A DNA stretch of 64,000 nucleotides from Chlamydiota bacterium (GCA_012729785.1 JAAYCL010000011.1:1-64000); one strand, 5' to 3'. Positions 25,740 through 34,902 are shown, counted from the first letter of the stretch. The notes: a model not told the origin generated them from the letters alone. Numbers and translations are program-made.

Positions 25740-26848
25740 GCCGCCGGGGAGGAAAGACGGTGAACAAGACATCCGCCAGGATCGCGCAGGCGGCCCGCGA
25801 CATCTACCGGACGGTCCTGAAGAAGAAGAAACCGTCCCTCAACCTCCCGATCCGCTCGCTCGACAACGTCCGCTACAACCCGAAAACCGGCTACTTCGAG
25901 ATCGGGCGGCGCAAAAAGCAGCGGACGCTCACCGTCGGGACCGCCAAGACGTTCGCCCAGTCGCTGAAGATGATGTCCCTCTCCAACGAGCTGCTCCGGA
26001 AGGACGATATCGCCACGAAGCGGGAGGCGTACTACGTCTCGAAGAACTGGGGCGACGCGCGGTTCGACGAGCAGCCCGAGTCGGACGCGGTGATGGACGA
26101 TATCGAGGCGTTCTTCGAGGTCAACCGCGAGCAGCTCGGTTTCATCCCCGAGGAGAAGGGCGGCGAGGTGGCGGGCCGCCTCGTCGTGGTGGACCGCGAC
26201 GCGGAGACCGGGAAGCGGCTGAAGATCGACTGCACCCGCTTCGGCTCCGGCGCCTACTCGATCCCGATCTCCGTCGAGGAGCTCGAGTTCCAGACCGGCG
26301 CCCGCTTCATCCTCGCGATCGAGACCGCCGGGATGTTCCAGCGCCTCGTGAAGCACAACTTCTGGAAGAAGGCGGACTGCATCCTCGTCTCGATGGGCGG
26401 GGTCCCCACGCGCGCCTGCCGCCGGTTCATCCGCCGCCTCGCGGACGAGAGGCGCATCCCGGTCTATGCGTTCGTGGACGGCGACCCGTACGGGATCACG
26501 AACATCTACCGCACGCTCAAGGTGGGGTCCGGGAACGCCGCCCACATCAACCGCTTCTTCTGCGTCCCGCAGGCGCGCTACCTGGGCGTCACCCCGCAGG
26601 ACATCGTCGACTACAAGCTCCAGGACGCCACCCATCCGCTCAAGGAGGTGGACGTCAAGCGCGCCAGGGACGCCCTCGCGAACGACCCGTTCATACGGCA
26701 CGAGAAGGCGTGGCAGGAGGCGCTCGAGCAGATGATCCGGATGGGGGTGAGGGTCGAGCAGCAGGCGTTCGCCAAGCACAACCTCAACTACGTCCTCGAC
26801 GTCTACCTGCCGAAGAAGCTGAAGAATCCCGAGCGGTTCCTGCCCTGA
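25736..26848 (+). CDS. top6A: DNA topoisomerase VI subunit A (Spo11-like)
   Basis: 370 aa. The catalytic winged helix carries KREAYYVSKNW, with Tyr100 aligned to the Spo11/TopVIA nucleophile. The Toprim domain shows Glu196 (LAIETAGMFQRL) and DGD at 248-250 (FVDGDPYGITN), the Mg2+ ligands. Length and layout match archaeal TopVIA. It overlaps top6B by 4 bp, so subunits are made together. The gene ends 3 bp before the convergent CNNM gene. Both subunits look intact, so a functional enzyme is expected. Confidence 0.96.
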   Translation: MSRRGGKTVNKTSARIAQAARDIYRTVLKKKKPSLNLPIRSLDNVRYNPKTGYFEIGRRKKQRTLTVGTAKTFAQSLKMMSLSNELLRKDDIATKREAYYVSKNWGDARFDEQPESDAVMDDIEAFFEVNREQLGFIPEEKGGEVAGRLVVVDRDAETGKRLKIDCTRFGSGAYSIPISVEELEFQTGARFILAIETAGMFQRLVKHNFWKKADCILVSMGGVPTRACRRFIRRLADERRIPVYAFVDGDPYGITNIYRTLKVGSGNAAHINRFFCVPQARYLGVTPQDIVDYKLQDATHPLKEVDVKRARDALANDPFIRHEKAWQEALEQMIRMGVRVEQQAFAKHNLNYVLDVYLPKKLKNPERFLP

Positions 26849-26851
26849 CCC

Positions 26852-28192
26852 TCAGCGGGAGTCGTCACGCGGCGGGCCCTCCGCCCCGATGCGGCTCACG
26901 ATCGCCTCGAGCATCCTCCCGCTCCTGAACTTTCTCGGGATGACGCGCACCGCGTCGTGTTCGATGCATTCACCCCCCACGAGCGGGCCTCCCGCCCGCT
27001 CCGCGCACCAGTCCGAGAGCGTGGGGACGTCGCCGCCGGGGTACCGCGCCGCCCAGTCGAGGCCCAGCGCCGCGCCGACCGAGGTCATGGGCACCCCTCC
27101 CCCCATTATCCACGACGCCCCGTAGGGCCTGACGTGCGTCATCGCCCGGTCGAACTCGTCCTCGATCTCGCCCACGAGCTCCTCGAGGATGTCCTCGAGC
27201 GTCAGCATCCCCAAAATCACGCGGCCGGGCCCCTCGATGAGCGCGATGTGGGCCTTCTCCATCATCATCCGTTCGAGCGCGTCGGCGACCGAGAGCCCCT
27301 CGTCGAGGCGCAGGAGGGGGCGGGTGATCCCCCGGACGGTGGGGTCCTCCGGGTTGATCCTGAGGGCCATCACGATATCCTTGAAGTTGACGTACCCCTC
27401 GATGGTCTGCGGCTCCCCTTTCCGCGCGCAGACGGGGAAGCGCGTGTGCATATCCATATGCGCCAGCACGAGGGCATCGGCGAGGCTGCTCTCCCGGGGG
27501 ATCATGTAGATGTCGGCCGCGGGCACCATCAGGTCGCGCACCGCGTGCGTGGACAGGTGGGCCGCCGCCAGAACGATCCTCTCCCCCCGGGCGCCCAGCA
27601 GCTTCGAGGTCCTGCCGAGGGAGGCCGCCGCCCGCAGCTCGTAGAGCCCCGCCATCCTCTCGTCGACCGGGCCGGGCACCCTCTTCGAGATGAGGCCCAC
27701 CGCCCTCGTGACGGCGGCCTCCACGAGCGAGACGACCGGATAGACGAGGGAGGCCAGCCGCTTCATCGCCGGCGAGAGCGAGAGGACCATCAGCTCCTTG
27801 TTCCGCAGCGCGAGCATCTTGGGTATGAGCTCGCCGACCGTCATCGTGACGAACGTCAGGGGGATGACCAGCAGCACAAGCCCCAGGATCTCCGCGAGGA
27901 AGGCGGGGAGGCCCCACGAGTCCCTCAGCAGCGGGGAGAGCCGCTGCTCGACCCCGGCCCCGCCGACGGCGGCGGCGACCGCCCCGACGAGGGTGATGCC
28001 GAGCTGGATGACGACGAGGCTCGCCTCCATCCTGCCCTTCATATACGCCGCCTCGGCGGCGCCCGGGCGGCCCGCGGCGACGGTCGCGTCGATCCTGGAC
28101 TGGGAGATCGACGCGAGCGCCATCTCGTAGGCGGCGAAGACGGCGTTGCACGCGATCATCAAGGCGATCAGGAAGAGGTCTACGAGCGGCAT
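26852..28192 (-). CDS. CNNM/CorC-type membrane transporter protein with CBS pair
   Basis: 446 aa. N-terminal CNNM domain with three to four membrane helices (FLIALMIACNAVFAAYEMAL, LVVIQLGITLVGAVAA, ILGLVLLVIPLTFVTMTVGE), then a CBS pair (about 215-340, RDLMVPAADIYMIPRES and GMLTLEDILEELVGEIEDE) and a C-terminal CorC_HlyC domain. Homologues export Mg2+ or other divalent cations with ATP or Mg2+ sensed by the CBS pair. It is convergent with top6A and 37 bp downstream of the DHH gene on the same strand. Confidence 0.92.
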   Translation of the reverse strand: MPLVDLFLIALMIACNAVFAAYEMALASISQSRIDATVAAGRPGAAEAAYMKGRMEASLVVIQLGITLVGAVAAAVGGAGVEQRLSPLLRDSWGLPAFLAEILGLVLLVIPLTFVTMTVGELIPKMLALRNKELMVLSLSPAMKRLASLVYPVVSLVEAAVTRAVGLISKRVPGPVDERMAGLYELRAAASLGRTSKLLGARGERIVLAAAHLSTHAVRDLMVPAADIYMIPRESSLADALVLAHMDMHTRFPVCARKGEPQTIEGYVNFKDIVMALRINPEDPTVRGITRPLLRLDEGLSVADALERMMMEKAHIALIEGPGRVILGMLTLEDILEELVGEIEDEFDRAMTHVRPYGASWIMGGGVPMTSVGAALGLDWAARYPGGDVPTLSDWCAERAGGPLVGGECIEHDAVRVIPRKFRSGRMLEAIVSRIGAEGPPRDDSR

Positions 28193-28229
28193 CGCATCCC
28201 TGTTTCAGGCGCGGCCTGCCGGAACGGCG

Positions 28230-29315
28230 TCAGTCGCCTGGAGACGGGCCCTCGGCGGAGGCGGCGGCCGCCCTCCTCCACTCCTTCCACTGCCGTCGCC
28301 ACTCCCGCGTGACGGCCGCCTTGACCTTCTCGAGGGCGCGCGGGAGGCTCCCCTCGACGACCGCGCCCGCGGCGAGCCAGTGGCCGCCCCCCCCGAGCAC
28401 GCGGGCGAGATCGTTCACCCGGAAGAAGTTCTTCGAACGGAAACTCACCTTGACCCTCCCCTCCGGGACCTGGCGGAGCAGGACGACCAGCTCGACCGTC
28501 CTGATGGCGCGCACGTAGTTCATCAGGTAGTTCTCGCTCGCCTCGGGATCGGCGCCGGAGGCGTCGTACATCCTGCTGGTGACCGTGATCCACGCGATCC
28601 TCCCCCCGTGCTCCAGCCGCAGGGAGTTCAGCGCCTTCCCGAACAAGGCGGCCTCAGGGGCGGTGTGCGTCTGGAAGAGCTTGTCGAACACCTCGTACGG
28701 CTTCACCCCCGCCTCCATCAGTTCCGCGATGATCCGGTGCGTCTCCGGGGAGATCTTGGTGTAGATGAAGCCGCCGCTGTCGGTGTAGATCGCGACGTAC
28801 AGGGCCAGGGCGATCCGCCGGTCGAGCGCGCACCCGAGCGCGCGCCCGAGGTCATGGATGAGCATCCCGGTCGCCACCGCCCGTTCGTCGATGATGTTGA
28901 TGTCGGCGAACGCCTCCTCCTCGGCGAAGACGTGGTGGTCGATCGTGATCTTCGGGCAGGAAAGCGCGGGGACGAGCTCGCCCATCGCGCCGATGCGGAG
29001 CAGGGCGCAGGTGTCCACGACGAACCACGCGTCGCACGGGCCGATCCATTCCGCCCCGCCGCCCGGCGGGTAGACCTCGACGGTGCGGTCGGGATCGATG
29101 AACCGGAGGAGGCGCTGCGGCTCGTCGCAGTTCACCGCGCGGACATTCTTCCCCTTCTGGGTGAGGAACCAGGCGAGGGCGAGCTGCGAGCCGAGGGCGT
29201 CGCCGTCGGCGTGCTCGTGCCCGGTGATCAGGAACCGCGTCCCCCTCTCGATGATCGGGATGATTTGGTCCCAGCGCGACGCCCCTTCCCGCACCGCGGC
29301 CCTGTCGGGTTCCAT
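28230..29315 (-). CDS. nrnA: DHH-family phosphoesterase, NrnA-like
   Basis: 361 aa. Motifs: GHEHADGDALGSQLAL (metal site, HxxxDxD type), WFVVDTCALLRIG, IDHHV (the DHH triad) and the DHHA1 signature GGGGHWLAAGAV. NrnA-type enzymes degrade oligoribonucleotides, pAp and often linear cyclic-di-AMP products. The start at 29315 has AGGGGCG upstream. A ubiquitous Ala-rich C-terminal tail follows the DHHA1 domain. It shares a divergent promoter region with the glycosyltransferase gene. Confidence 0.88.
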   Translation of the reverse strand: MEPDRAAVREGASRWDQIIPIIERGTRFLITGHEHADGDALGSQLALAWFLTQKGKNVRAVNCDEPQRLLRFIDPDRTVEVYPPGGGAEWIGPCDAWFVVDTCALLRIGAMGELVPALSCPKITIDHHVFAEEEAFADINIIDERAVATGMLIHDLGRALGCALDRRIALALYVAIYTDSGGFIYTKISPETHRIIAELMEAGVKPYEVFDKLFQTHTAPEAALFGKALNSLRLEHGGRIAWITVTSRMYDASGADPEASENYLMNYVRAIRTVELVVLLRQVPEGRVKVSFRSKNFFRVNDLARVLGGGGHWLAAGAVVEGSLPRALEKVKAAVTREWRRQWKEWRRAAAASAEGPSPGD

Positions 29316-29356
29316 CAAACGAACGCCCCTCTTGTGTGGCAATCCCCCGGATCGGG

Positions 29357-29364
29357 AGTATACT
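29357..29364. promoter_or_regulatory. Palindromic bidirectional -10 box
   Basis: AGTATACT is its own reverse complement, so TATACT is present on both strands between the divergent nrnA-like and glycosyltransferase genes. It could serve both. No strong -35 hexamer is visible in either direction. Confidence 0.5.
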
Positions 29365-29400
29365 ATAGCACGTCGGCCGGACGCCCGCCAAGGAGCGACC

Positions 29401-30984
29401 ATGGACACGCGCAGGATGACGAGCGCCGCCCTCCTCGCCGCCTTCTGTTGCGGCACGCTGCTCCCCGCCGTCGCGTTCAGGGGGCTGGCGGGGATGGAGT
29501 TCAGGACCGCCCTCTTCGTGCGCGAACTGCTCCGGCACGGCCCCTCCCTCATCCCCCGCCTCGACGGCGCCCCGTACTTCGACTACCCGCCCCTCTACTT
29601 CCTCGTCGCCGCCTTCTCCTCCCGGCTCCTGGGCGCGATCAGCCCGCTCTCCCTCGCCCTCCCCTCGATGCTCGCCGCGGCGGGGACCGCCGTCCTCGTC
29701 CTCCTGATGGGGGGCGGACGGCGGGCGAACGAAGGCCTGGCGGCGGGGGCCGCGCTGGCGGTCACGCCGTTGCTCCTGGTCTGCGCGTCGCAGGCGAACG
29801 TCGATGCGATGCTCGTCTTCTTCATCACCCTCGCCCTCGCGGGCTGCCGGCGGCGCGTCCTCTCCGGCGGGCGCGGTGCGCTTTTCGTCGCCTGTCTCGG
29901 CCTCGCCGGGGCGCTGTGCACCAAGGGACCGATCGGGGCGGCGATCCCGCTCTGCGCCGCGGCGGCGTGGCTCGTCGCGCGAAGAAGGTTCCGCCTCCTC
30001 GCGGGTCTTTTCGTCCCGCTCGGCATCTTCCTCGCCGCCCTTGCCGCCGCCGTCGCCGCGGCGGTGTGCGCCCTCGAGGGGCGGGAGGCGCTCGCCGGGA
30101 TTTTGAACGCCCAGCTTTTCGACCGCGTCAGCGACGAGGCGAACCAGTCCCGCCTCTACTACCTCGGGGTCTTTTTCGGCGCCTTCGCCCCCTGGTCGCT
30201 CCTCGCGACGGGCCGCCTCTTCAGGCGCCTCGACCCCGCCCGCGCGGACCTGGACTCGTTCTGCGCCTCGTGGTTCCTCTCGACGCTCCTCCTCCTCTCC
30301 CTGGCGAGCATCAAGCACTCGCGCTACCTGCTCCCCGCCGCCCCGCCGGTCGCCCTCCTCGCCGCATCCCTCTGGGGCGATCTGTGCGCGCCCGGCGGGC
30401 CGCCGCGCGCGGCGGCGGCGGTGCGCCTCGTCCGGCGCTGCTGCCTCGTCCTCCTCGCCTCGGGCGCGGCGTTCGGCGCCCTCGGCCCTCTCCTGCTCCC
30501 CTTCGCCTCCCCCATCCTCTGGGCGGTCGTCCCGGCCGCGTGCCTCGCCCCGCTGCTCGCCCCCCCGCTGCGCCGCGGGGACGGCGCCTACGGCGTCTTC
30601 CTCCTCGCCGCCTGGACGATGGCGGCCGGCTTCGCCGCCTACTGTCAGTTCGACACGCCGCGGATGGTCGCGAAGGAGGAGGCCCGCACGCTCGTCCGGG
30701 AGATCGAGCGCGCGGCCGACGGGGACCGGATCGTCTTCTACCGCCTCGGGAAAGACACCGACGGCCTGAAGTTCCTCTACTGGCGGGAGAAAGACAACCC
30801 GCTTGCGTTCGCGGACTCCCTCCCCGGCCTGGCCGAGATTCTCGACGAAGGCCCGCCCTCCCTCCTCGTCGTCCGCAACCGCGACCGCGAAACGGTCGAG
30901 GGCGCCTTCGGGCCGCGTCTGCGCATCCTCGTCGAGGGACGGCTCGGCAAACGGCGGTGCGCGGTCTTCAGAACGGCGCAATAA
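29401..30984 (+). CDS. ArnT/PMT-like GT39-family membrane glycosyltransferase
   Basis: 527 aa with about ten to eleven membrane helices and a soluble C-terminal tail (from about residue 420, RTLVREIERAADGDRIVFYR). The first loop carries RGLAGMEFRTALFVRELL and the next FDYPPLYFLVAA, matching the ArnT-like undecaprenyl-phosphate-sugar glycosyltransferase layout, in which the first periplasmic loop holds the acidic catalytic residue. Such enzymes modify lipid A or proteins with sugars outside the inner membrane. AAGGAG lies 6 nt before the ATG. Acceptor and donor are unknown. Confidence 0.85.
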   Translation: MDTRRMTSAALLAAFCCGTLLPAVAFRGLAGMEFRTALFVRELLRHGPSLIPRLDGAPYFDYPPLYFLVAAFSSRLLGAISPLSLALPSMLAAAGTAVLVLLMGGGRRANEGLAAGAALAVTPLLLVCASQANVDAMLVFFITLALAGCRRRVLSGGRGALFVACLGLAGALCTKGPIGAAIPLCAAAAWLVARRRFRLLAGLFVPLGIFLAALAAAVAAAVCALEGREALAGILNAQLFDRVSDEANQSRLYYLGVFFGAFAPWSLLATGRLFRRLDPARADLDSFCASWFLSTLLLLSLASIKHSRYLLPAAPPVALLAASLWGDLCAPGGPPRAAAAVRLVRRCCLVLLASGAAFGALGPLLLPFASPILWAVVPAACLAPLLAPPLRRGDGAYGVFLLAAWTMAAGFAAYCQFDTPRMVAKEEARTLVREIERAADGDRIVFYRLGKDTDGLKFLYWREKDNPLAFADSLPGLAEILDEGPPSLLVVRNRDRETVEGAFGPRLRILVEGRLGKRRCAVFRTAQ

Positions 30985-31011
30985 GCTGTGGCGCGCGCCG
31001 GACGGCTCGGG

Positions 31012-31017
31012 TATACT
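31012..31017 (+). promoter_or_regulatory. -10 box TATACT for the adenosine deaminase gene
   Basis: TATACT 20 nt upstream of the ATG at 31038; the implied leader is about 14 nt. The -35 region is not recognisable. Confidence 0.45.
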
Positions 31018-31037
31018 TTCGCAAACCGGGGTTGCCG

Positions 31038-32117
31038 ATGAGACCGACTCCCGAGATCATCAAGAAACTCCCCAAGGTGCTGCTGCACGACCATCTCGAC
31101 GGCGGCCTGCGCGTCTCCACCATCATCGACCTGGCGCGCAAGGAGCGGTTCCCGCTCCCCTCCGAGGACCCGCAGGAGCTCCTCGCCTGGTTCCACCGCG
31201 GCGCCAACGCGGGCGACCTGCGCCTCTACCTCGAGACGTTCAAGGTCATCTACGCGGCGCTCCAGACCGGGGAGGCGCTCGAACGCGTCGCCTACGAGTC
31301 GCTCCTCGACCTCCACGCGGATAACGTCGTCTACGCGGAGCTGCGCTTCGCCCCGTTCTTCCACACCGCCAAAGGGCTCACGCACGATGAGGTGATGGAG
31401 GCGGTCCTCCGCGGCCTGCGCCGCGCGGAGGGGGAGACGGGGACGCGCTTCGGCCTCATCGTCTGCTCGATGCGCGGCAGCCAATGGGCGATGCCGATGG
31501 CCGAGCTCGCGGTCGCGTACCGGGATAAGGGCGCGGTGGCGTTCGACCTCGCGGGGGACGAGGCGGGCAACCCGGCGAAGAAGGACCAGGCGGCGTTCGA
31601 CTTCTGCCTCCGCAATAACTTTAACATCACCATCCACGCCGGGGAGGCGTTCGGCGCGAAGTCGATCTGGCAGGCGCTCCAGTACTGCGGGGCGCACCGG
31701 ATCGGGCACGGCACGCGTCTCGTGGAGGATTTCACCGTCGAGGAGGGGAAGGCGGTGCGGCTGGGGACGCTCGCCCAGTATATCCTCGACAAGCGCATCC
31801 CGCTGGAGTGCTGCCTGAGCAGCAACATCCAGACCGGCGCCGCCGAGAGCTTCGAGACGCACCCGTTCCGGCTCTTCTACGAGAACCGGTTCCGCGTGAC
31901 CCTGAACACCGACAACCGGCTGATGAGCGATACCTCGATGAGCAAGGAGCTGGGGATCGCGGCGCGCGTCTACGGGCTCACCCTCCGCGACCTCGAGGTG
32001 TTGACGCTGAACGCGATGAAGAGCGCCTTCATCCACTACCGCGAGCGCTGCGACATCATCTACCGGTCGATCAAGCCCGCCTTTGCGCGCCTCGACGACA
32101 CGGAACGCGGCGGCTGA
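31038..32117 (+). CDS. add: Adenosine deaminase
   Basis: 359 aa. Metal and catalytic motifs: HDHLDGG (HxH), the TIHAGEAFG His-Glu, RIGHGTRL and LNTDNRLMS (Asp ligand; the following Asn replaces the usual second Asp, as in some actinobacterial enzymes). The substrate loop and length match the adenosine/adenine deaminase family. The reaction is adenosine to inosine plus ammonia in purine salvage. The 3' end overlaps the convergent HhH gene by 47 bp, so the last 15 codons are read on both strands. Confidence 0.93.
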   Translation: MRPTPEIIKKLPKVLLHDHLDGGLRVSTIIDLARKERFPLPSEDPQELLAWFHRGANAGDLRLYLETFKVIYAALQTGEALERVAYESLLDLHADNVVYAELRFAPFFHTAKGLTHDEVMEAVLRGLRRAEGETGTRFGLIVCSMRGSQWAMPMAELAVAYRDKGAVAFDLAGDEAGNPAKKDQAAFDFCLRNNFNITIHAGEAFGAKSIWQALQYCGAHRIGHGTRLVEDFTVEEGKAVRLGTLAQYILDKRIPLECCLSSNIQTGAAESFETHPFRLFYENRFRVTLNTDNRLMSDTSMSKELGIAARVYGLTLRDLEVLTLNAMKSAFIHYRERCDIIYRSIKPAFARLDDTERGG

Positions 32118-32853
32118 GCGCCCGGTTCCCGTCCTCCCCGCTCTTCTGCGCCCCCCCGGCCCCTCCCCGTCTCTTCGGCGGCGCTGCGGCCCCCTCCCCC
32201 GCCGCGCCCCGGTGTTGCCACAGCGGGCACCCTCCGCACCGCGGCGTCTTCCGGCAGAACTCCTTGCCGACGCGGACGAAGAGGGCGTGGAACTCGTTGT
32301 AGAGGGCGCGGCGTCGCGGGATCCGCGCGGCGATGAGCCGCTGGAGATCCCCGTAGCGCGCCCGGGGCGCGGCGATCCCGTGCCGGGAGAGGACGCGCGC
32401 GGTGTAGGCGTCCACCACGAAGACCGGCCTGTCGAAGGCGTAGAGCAGGATGCTGTCCGCGGTCTCGGGGCCGATGCCGCGCACCGCGAGGAGTTGTTCG
32501 CGGAGCGCCGCAGTCGGCTCCCTCCCCATCCTCGCGAGGCTCCCGCCGTAGCCGCGCGCGAGGAAGCGGCTGAACGCCTTGAGGGCGGCCGCCTTCTGGT
32601 TGAAGTAGCCGGACGGCCTGACGAGGCGGGCGAGGCGCGCGCGGGGGATCCCGGCGAGCCCCCGGACCGAGAGGAGGCGCGCCTCCTTGAGGGCGGCGAC
32701 GGCGCGCTCGACGTTCCTCCAGGCGGTGTTCTGCGTGAGGATGGCCCCGACGATCACCTCGAGCGGCGTCTCCCCGGGCCACCAGCCCTGAGGCCCGAAG
32801 CGGCGACGCAGCGCCCGATAGATCCAAAGGAGCTCCCCGTGCCGCCCCCTCAC
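32071..32853 (-). CDS. HhH-GPD base-excision glycosylase, endonuclease III-related
   Basis: 260 aa. GTG start at 32853 overlaps the era stop (GTGA). FGPQGWWPGETPLEV and ILTQNTAWRNVERAV mark the COG2231 branch of endonuclease III relatives, which includes the 3-methyladenine glycosylase MagIII. The HhH-GPD motif is VRGIGPETADSILLYAF, with the catalytic Asp in VFVVDAYTARVL. Cysteines in FCRKTPRCGGCPL suggest a cluster or zinc site. It has a Gly/Ala/Arg-rich tail that overlaps the adenosine deaminase gene. The role is DNA base-excision repair, with substrate not predictable. Confidence 0.9.
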   Translation of the reverse strand: MRGRHGELLWIYRALRRRFGPQGWWPGETPLEVIVGAILTQNTAWRNVERAVAALKEARLLSVRGLAGIPRARLARLVRPSGYFNQKAAALKAFSRFLARGYGGSLARMGREPTAALREQLLAVRGIGPETADSILLYAFDRPVFVVDAYTARVLSRHGIAAPRARYGDLQRLIAARIPRRRALYNEFHALFVRVGKEFCRKTPRCGGCPLWQHRGAAGEGAAAPPKRRGGAGGAQKSGEDGNRALSRRVPCRRGAQRRA

Positions 32854-33728
32854 TGCACGTACCCGAGCTTCCTGAGGAGCTCCTCGTCCCTCTTCCAATC
32901 CTTGACGACCCTCACCCGCAGGTCGAGGAAGACCCGCCGGCCGAGGAACTCCTCGATGTCGCGGCGCGCGGCGGTGCCGATCCGCTTGATCATCGCCCCG
33001 CCCCTGCCGACGAGCATCCCCTTGTGCGACTCCCGCTCCGCGACGATCGTGGCGGTGACGACGGTCACGCCGTCCTCCCGGTCCTTCATCCCCTCCATCC
33101 GCACGGCGGTGCCGTAGGGGACCTCCTGGTGGAGGAAGCTGAAGACCTTCTCCCGTATCATCTCGCCCACCGCGAATCGGGTCGGCTGGTCGGAGAGGAA
33201 ATCGTCGGGGAACAGCTTCTCCCCCTCGGGAAGGAGTTCGATCGCGGCGCGGAGAAGACGCTCCACCCCGTCCCCGGTGCGCGCGGAGAGCGGGATGATC
33301 TCCCTGAACGGCAGCAGGCCGCGGTACGATTCGATCACGGGGAGGAGCGCCTCCTTCCGCACCGTGTCGGTCTTGTTGATGAGGAGGAAGAGGGGCGACC
33401 GGCACCCCCGCAGGAGGGAGAGCGACGCGCAGTCGGCGTCCGCGGCGGCCGCCGGTTCAACCATCAGACAGGCGAGGTCGGCGTCGCCCGAGGAGCGCTG
33501 GGCGCACCGAACCATGTACCGGCCCAGCGGGTCGCGGGGGACGTGGAGGCCGGGGGTGTCGAGAAACACGATCTGGGCGTCGGGGCGGGTCAAGATCCCG
33601 CGGATCGCGTCGCGCGTGGTCTGCGGCTTCGGCGTGACGATGGCGAGCTTCTGCCCGACGAGGCGATTCAACAGCGTGGACTTCCCGACGTTGGGTCGTC
33701 CGATGAGGGCCACGAATCCGAACTTCAT
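32850..33728 (-). CDS. era: GTPase Era
   Basis: 292 aa. G1 GRPNVGKST (10-18), G3 DTPG, G4 NKTD and a C-terminal KH domain (about 200-285, with GMLVGRGGAMIKRIGTAARR). Era binds 16S rRNA and assists 30S assembly, linking it to growth. The standard length argues for a complete protein. It is coupled to the downstream HhH-GPD gene by a GTGA overlap. The upstream gap of about 146 bp holds a dispersed repeat. Confidence 0.96.
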   Translation of the reverse strand: MKFGFVALIGRPNVGKSTLLNRLVGQKLAIVTPKPQTTRDAIRGILTRPDAQIVFLDTPGLHVPRDPLGRYMVRCAQRSSGDADLACLMVEPAAAADADCASLSLLRGCRSPLFLLINKTDTVRKEALLPVIESYRGLLPFREIIPLSARTGDGVERLLRAAIELLPEGEKLFPDDFLSDQPTRFAVGEMIREKVFSFLHQEVPYGTAVRMEGMKDREDGVTVVTATIVAERESHKGMLVGRGGAMIKRIGTAARRDIEEFLGRRVFLDLRVRVVKDWKRDEELLRKLGYVQ

Positions 33729-33762
33729 CGTTCCTGCCGCCGCGGTTTGAATAGCTCTTGTG

Positions 33763-33845
33763 CCGTCGATCCGCGCCGATGCACACGAATCCGCGCGGAC
33801 ACCCCCGACAGACGCTTCATGTGTGAAGATCCGCGGCTATCCGCG
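33763..33845 (+). repeat. Dispersed GATCCGCG-type intergenic repeat
   Basis: Contains the phrases GATCCGCGCCGATGCACACG, AATCCGCGCGGAC and GATCCGCGGCTATCCGCGG. Related phrases occur at 15523-15557 and 46560-46660. It occupies the gap between trmJ and era and has no coding capacity. Confidence 0.5.
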
Positions 33846-33874
33846 GCGAAGAACCTGTCCGGGCAGACCCGCGG

Positions 33875-34615
33875 CTACCGCTCCTTCTCGGAGCCGAGGT
33901 GCTTCTCCACCTGCTGGCAGATGCCGTGGAGCGCGCGCCACTCGTCGTCCGCGATCCCGCTGCGTCCGAAGATCCTCCGGAGCGTCCGCATCACGCTCTC
34001 CAACACCTGCCGGTCCCCCTCGGTGCCGTAGCCGAGCGCCGCCAGCGTCGCCTCGATCCGCGCGTAGAGGTGCAGGAGACGCTCCTGGGAGACGAGCTCC
34101 GGCGGCTGCTCGGCCTGCTCCGACGCGCCGTACGAGAAGAGCTCGTGGAGGACGACCATCACCGCCTGGGCGACGTTCAGGGAGGCCATCGCACGGGCGG
34201 CCCGGATGCTCACCGCGCACTGGCAGAAGGCGAGCTCCTCGTTGCTCAGCCCCTTGTCCTCGCGCCCGAACAGGATGGCGACCCTGTTCCGCCTCGTCGC
34301 GGCGGCGATGCGGGGAAGGGCCTTCCGCAGATCCGTCACCGGCCTGCGCCCGCGCCCCTTCCGGCGCGTCGCCCCCACGACGAACCCGTACTCCCCGAGC
34401 GCCTCCCCGATCGTCGCATGGGAGCGCGCGCGCTGCACGATATCGAACGAGGCCCAGGCGAGCTTCCGCACCTCCGGGACGTCGAGGGGGGGCGGATCGA
34501 CAAGCACGAGGTCGTCCACCCCGCAGTTCTTCATCGCGCGGGCCGCCGAACCGATATTGCCGGCGTTCCGGATCCCCACGAGGACCACGGAGACATTGCG
34601 CATCAGGGCGTTCAT
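33875..34615 (-). CDS. trmJ: TrmJ-like SPOUT tRNA (Nm32) methyltransferase
   Basis: 246 aa. SPOUT trefoil-knot signatures: SVVLVGIRNAGNIGSAARAM (motif 1), VAILFGREDKGLSNEEL (motif 2) and SLNVAQAVMVVLHEL (motif 3, SAM-binding knot). TrmJ 2'-O-methylates nucleotide 32 in the tRNA anticodon loop. The C-terminal extension (about 165-246) is the family's helical tail. It lies upstream of era on the same strand, separated by a repeat-containing gap, and 70 bp downstream of the FmdB-like gene. Confidence 0.92.
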   Translation of the reverse strand: MNALMRNVSVVLVGIRNAGNIGSAARAMKNCGVDDLVLVDPPPLDVPEVRKLAWASFDIVQRARSHATIGEALGEYGFVVGATRRKGRGRRPVTDLRKALPRIAAATRRNRVAILFGREDKGLSNEELAFCQCAVSIRAARAMASLNVAQAVMVVLHELFSYGASEQAEQPPELVSQERLLHLYARIEATLAALGYGTEGDRQVLESVMRTLRRIFGRSGIADDEWRALHGICQQVEKHLGSEKER

Positions 34616-34685
34616 ACGGTGTGCCCCTCCCGCGGGCAGACGGCTCCTCCGGGATCGTCCGCGTTCGGGACCGGGGCGCGGGGAG

Positions 34686-34850
34686 TCAGGACTTCTTCGC
34701 CGTCACCGCGAAGAACGGCGCAAACCGCTGGCGGGCCTGCCGTGAGCCGCAGCGCGGACACGCGGGCTTCCTCCTGCCGTGCTCCGTGATCGCCATCGCA
34801 ATACTGAACATCCGGCGGCACTTCCCGCACACATACTCGTAGGTCGGCAT
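34686..34850 (-). CDS. FmdB-family zinc-ribbon protein
   Basis: 54 aa beginning MPTYEYVCGKCRRMFSI, the diagnostic start of the FmdB/regulatory zinc-ribbon family. Two CxxC pairs (Cys8/Cys11 and Cys31/Cys34 in PACPRCGS) form the zinc site. The ORF is too short for many gene finders but is complete. Function is unclear; some members were linked to formamidase regulation. Confidence 0.88.
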   Translation of the reverse strand: MPTYEYVCGKCRRMFSIAMAITEHGRRKPACPRCGSRQARQRFAPFFAVTAKKS

Positions 34851-34902
34851 CGTCGGATCCCTCCCTTCCTCCGCGCGTGGCGACGGCCGCGACATACCGG
34901 CC

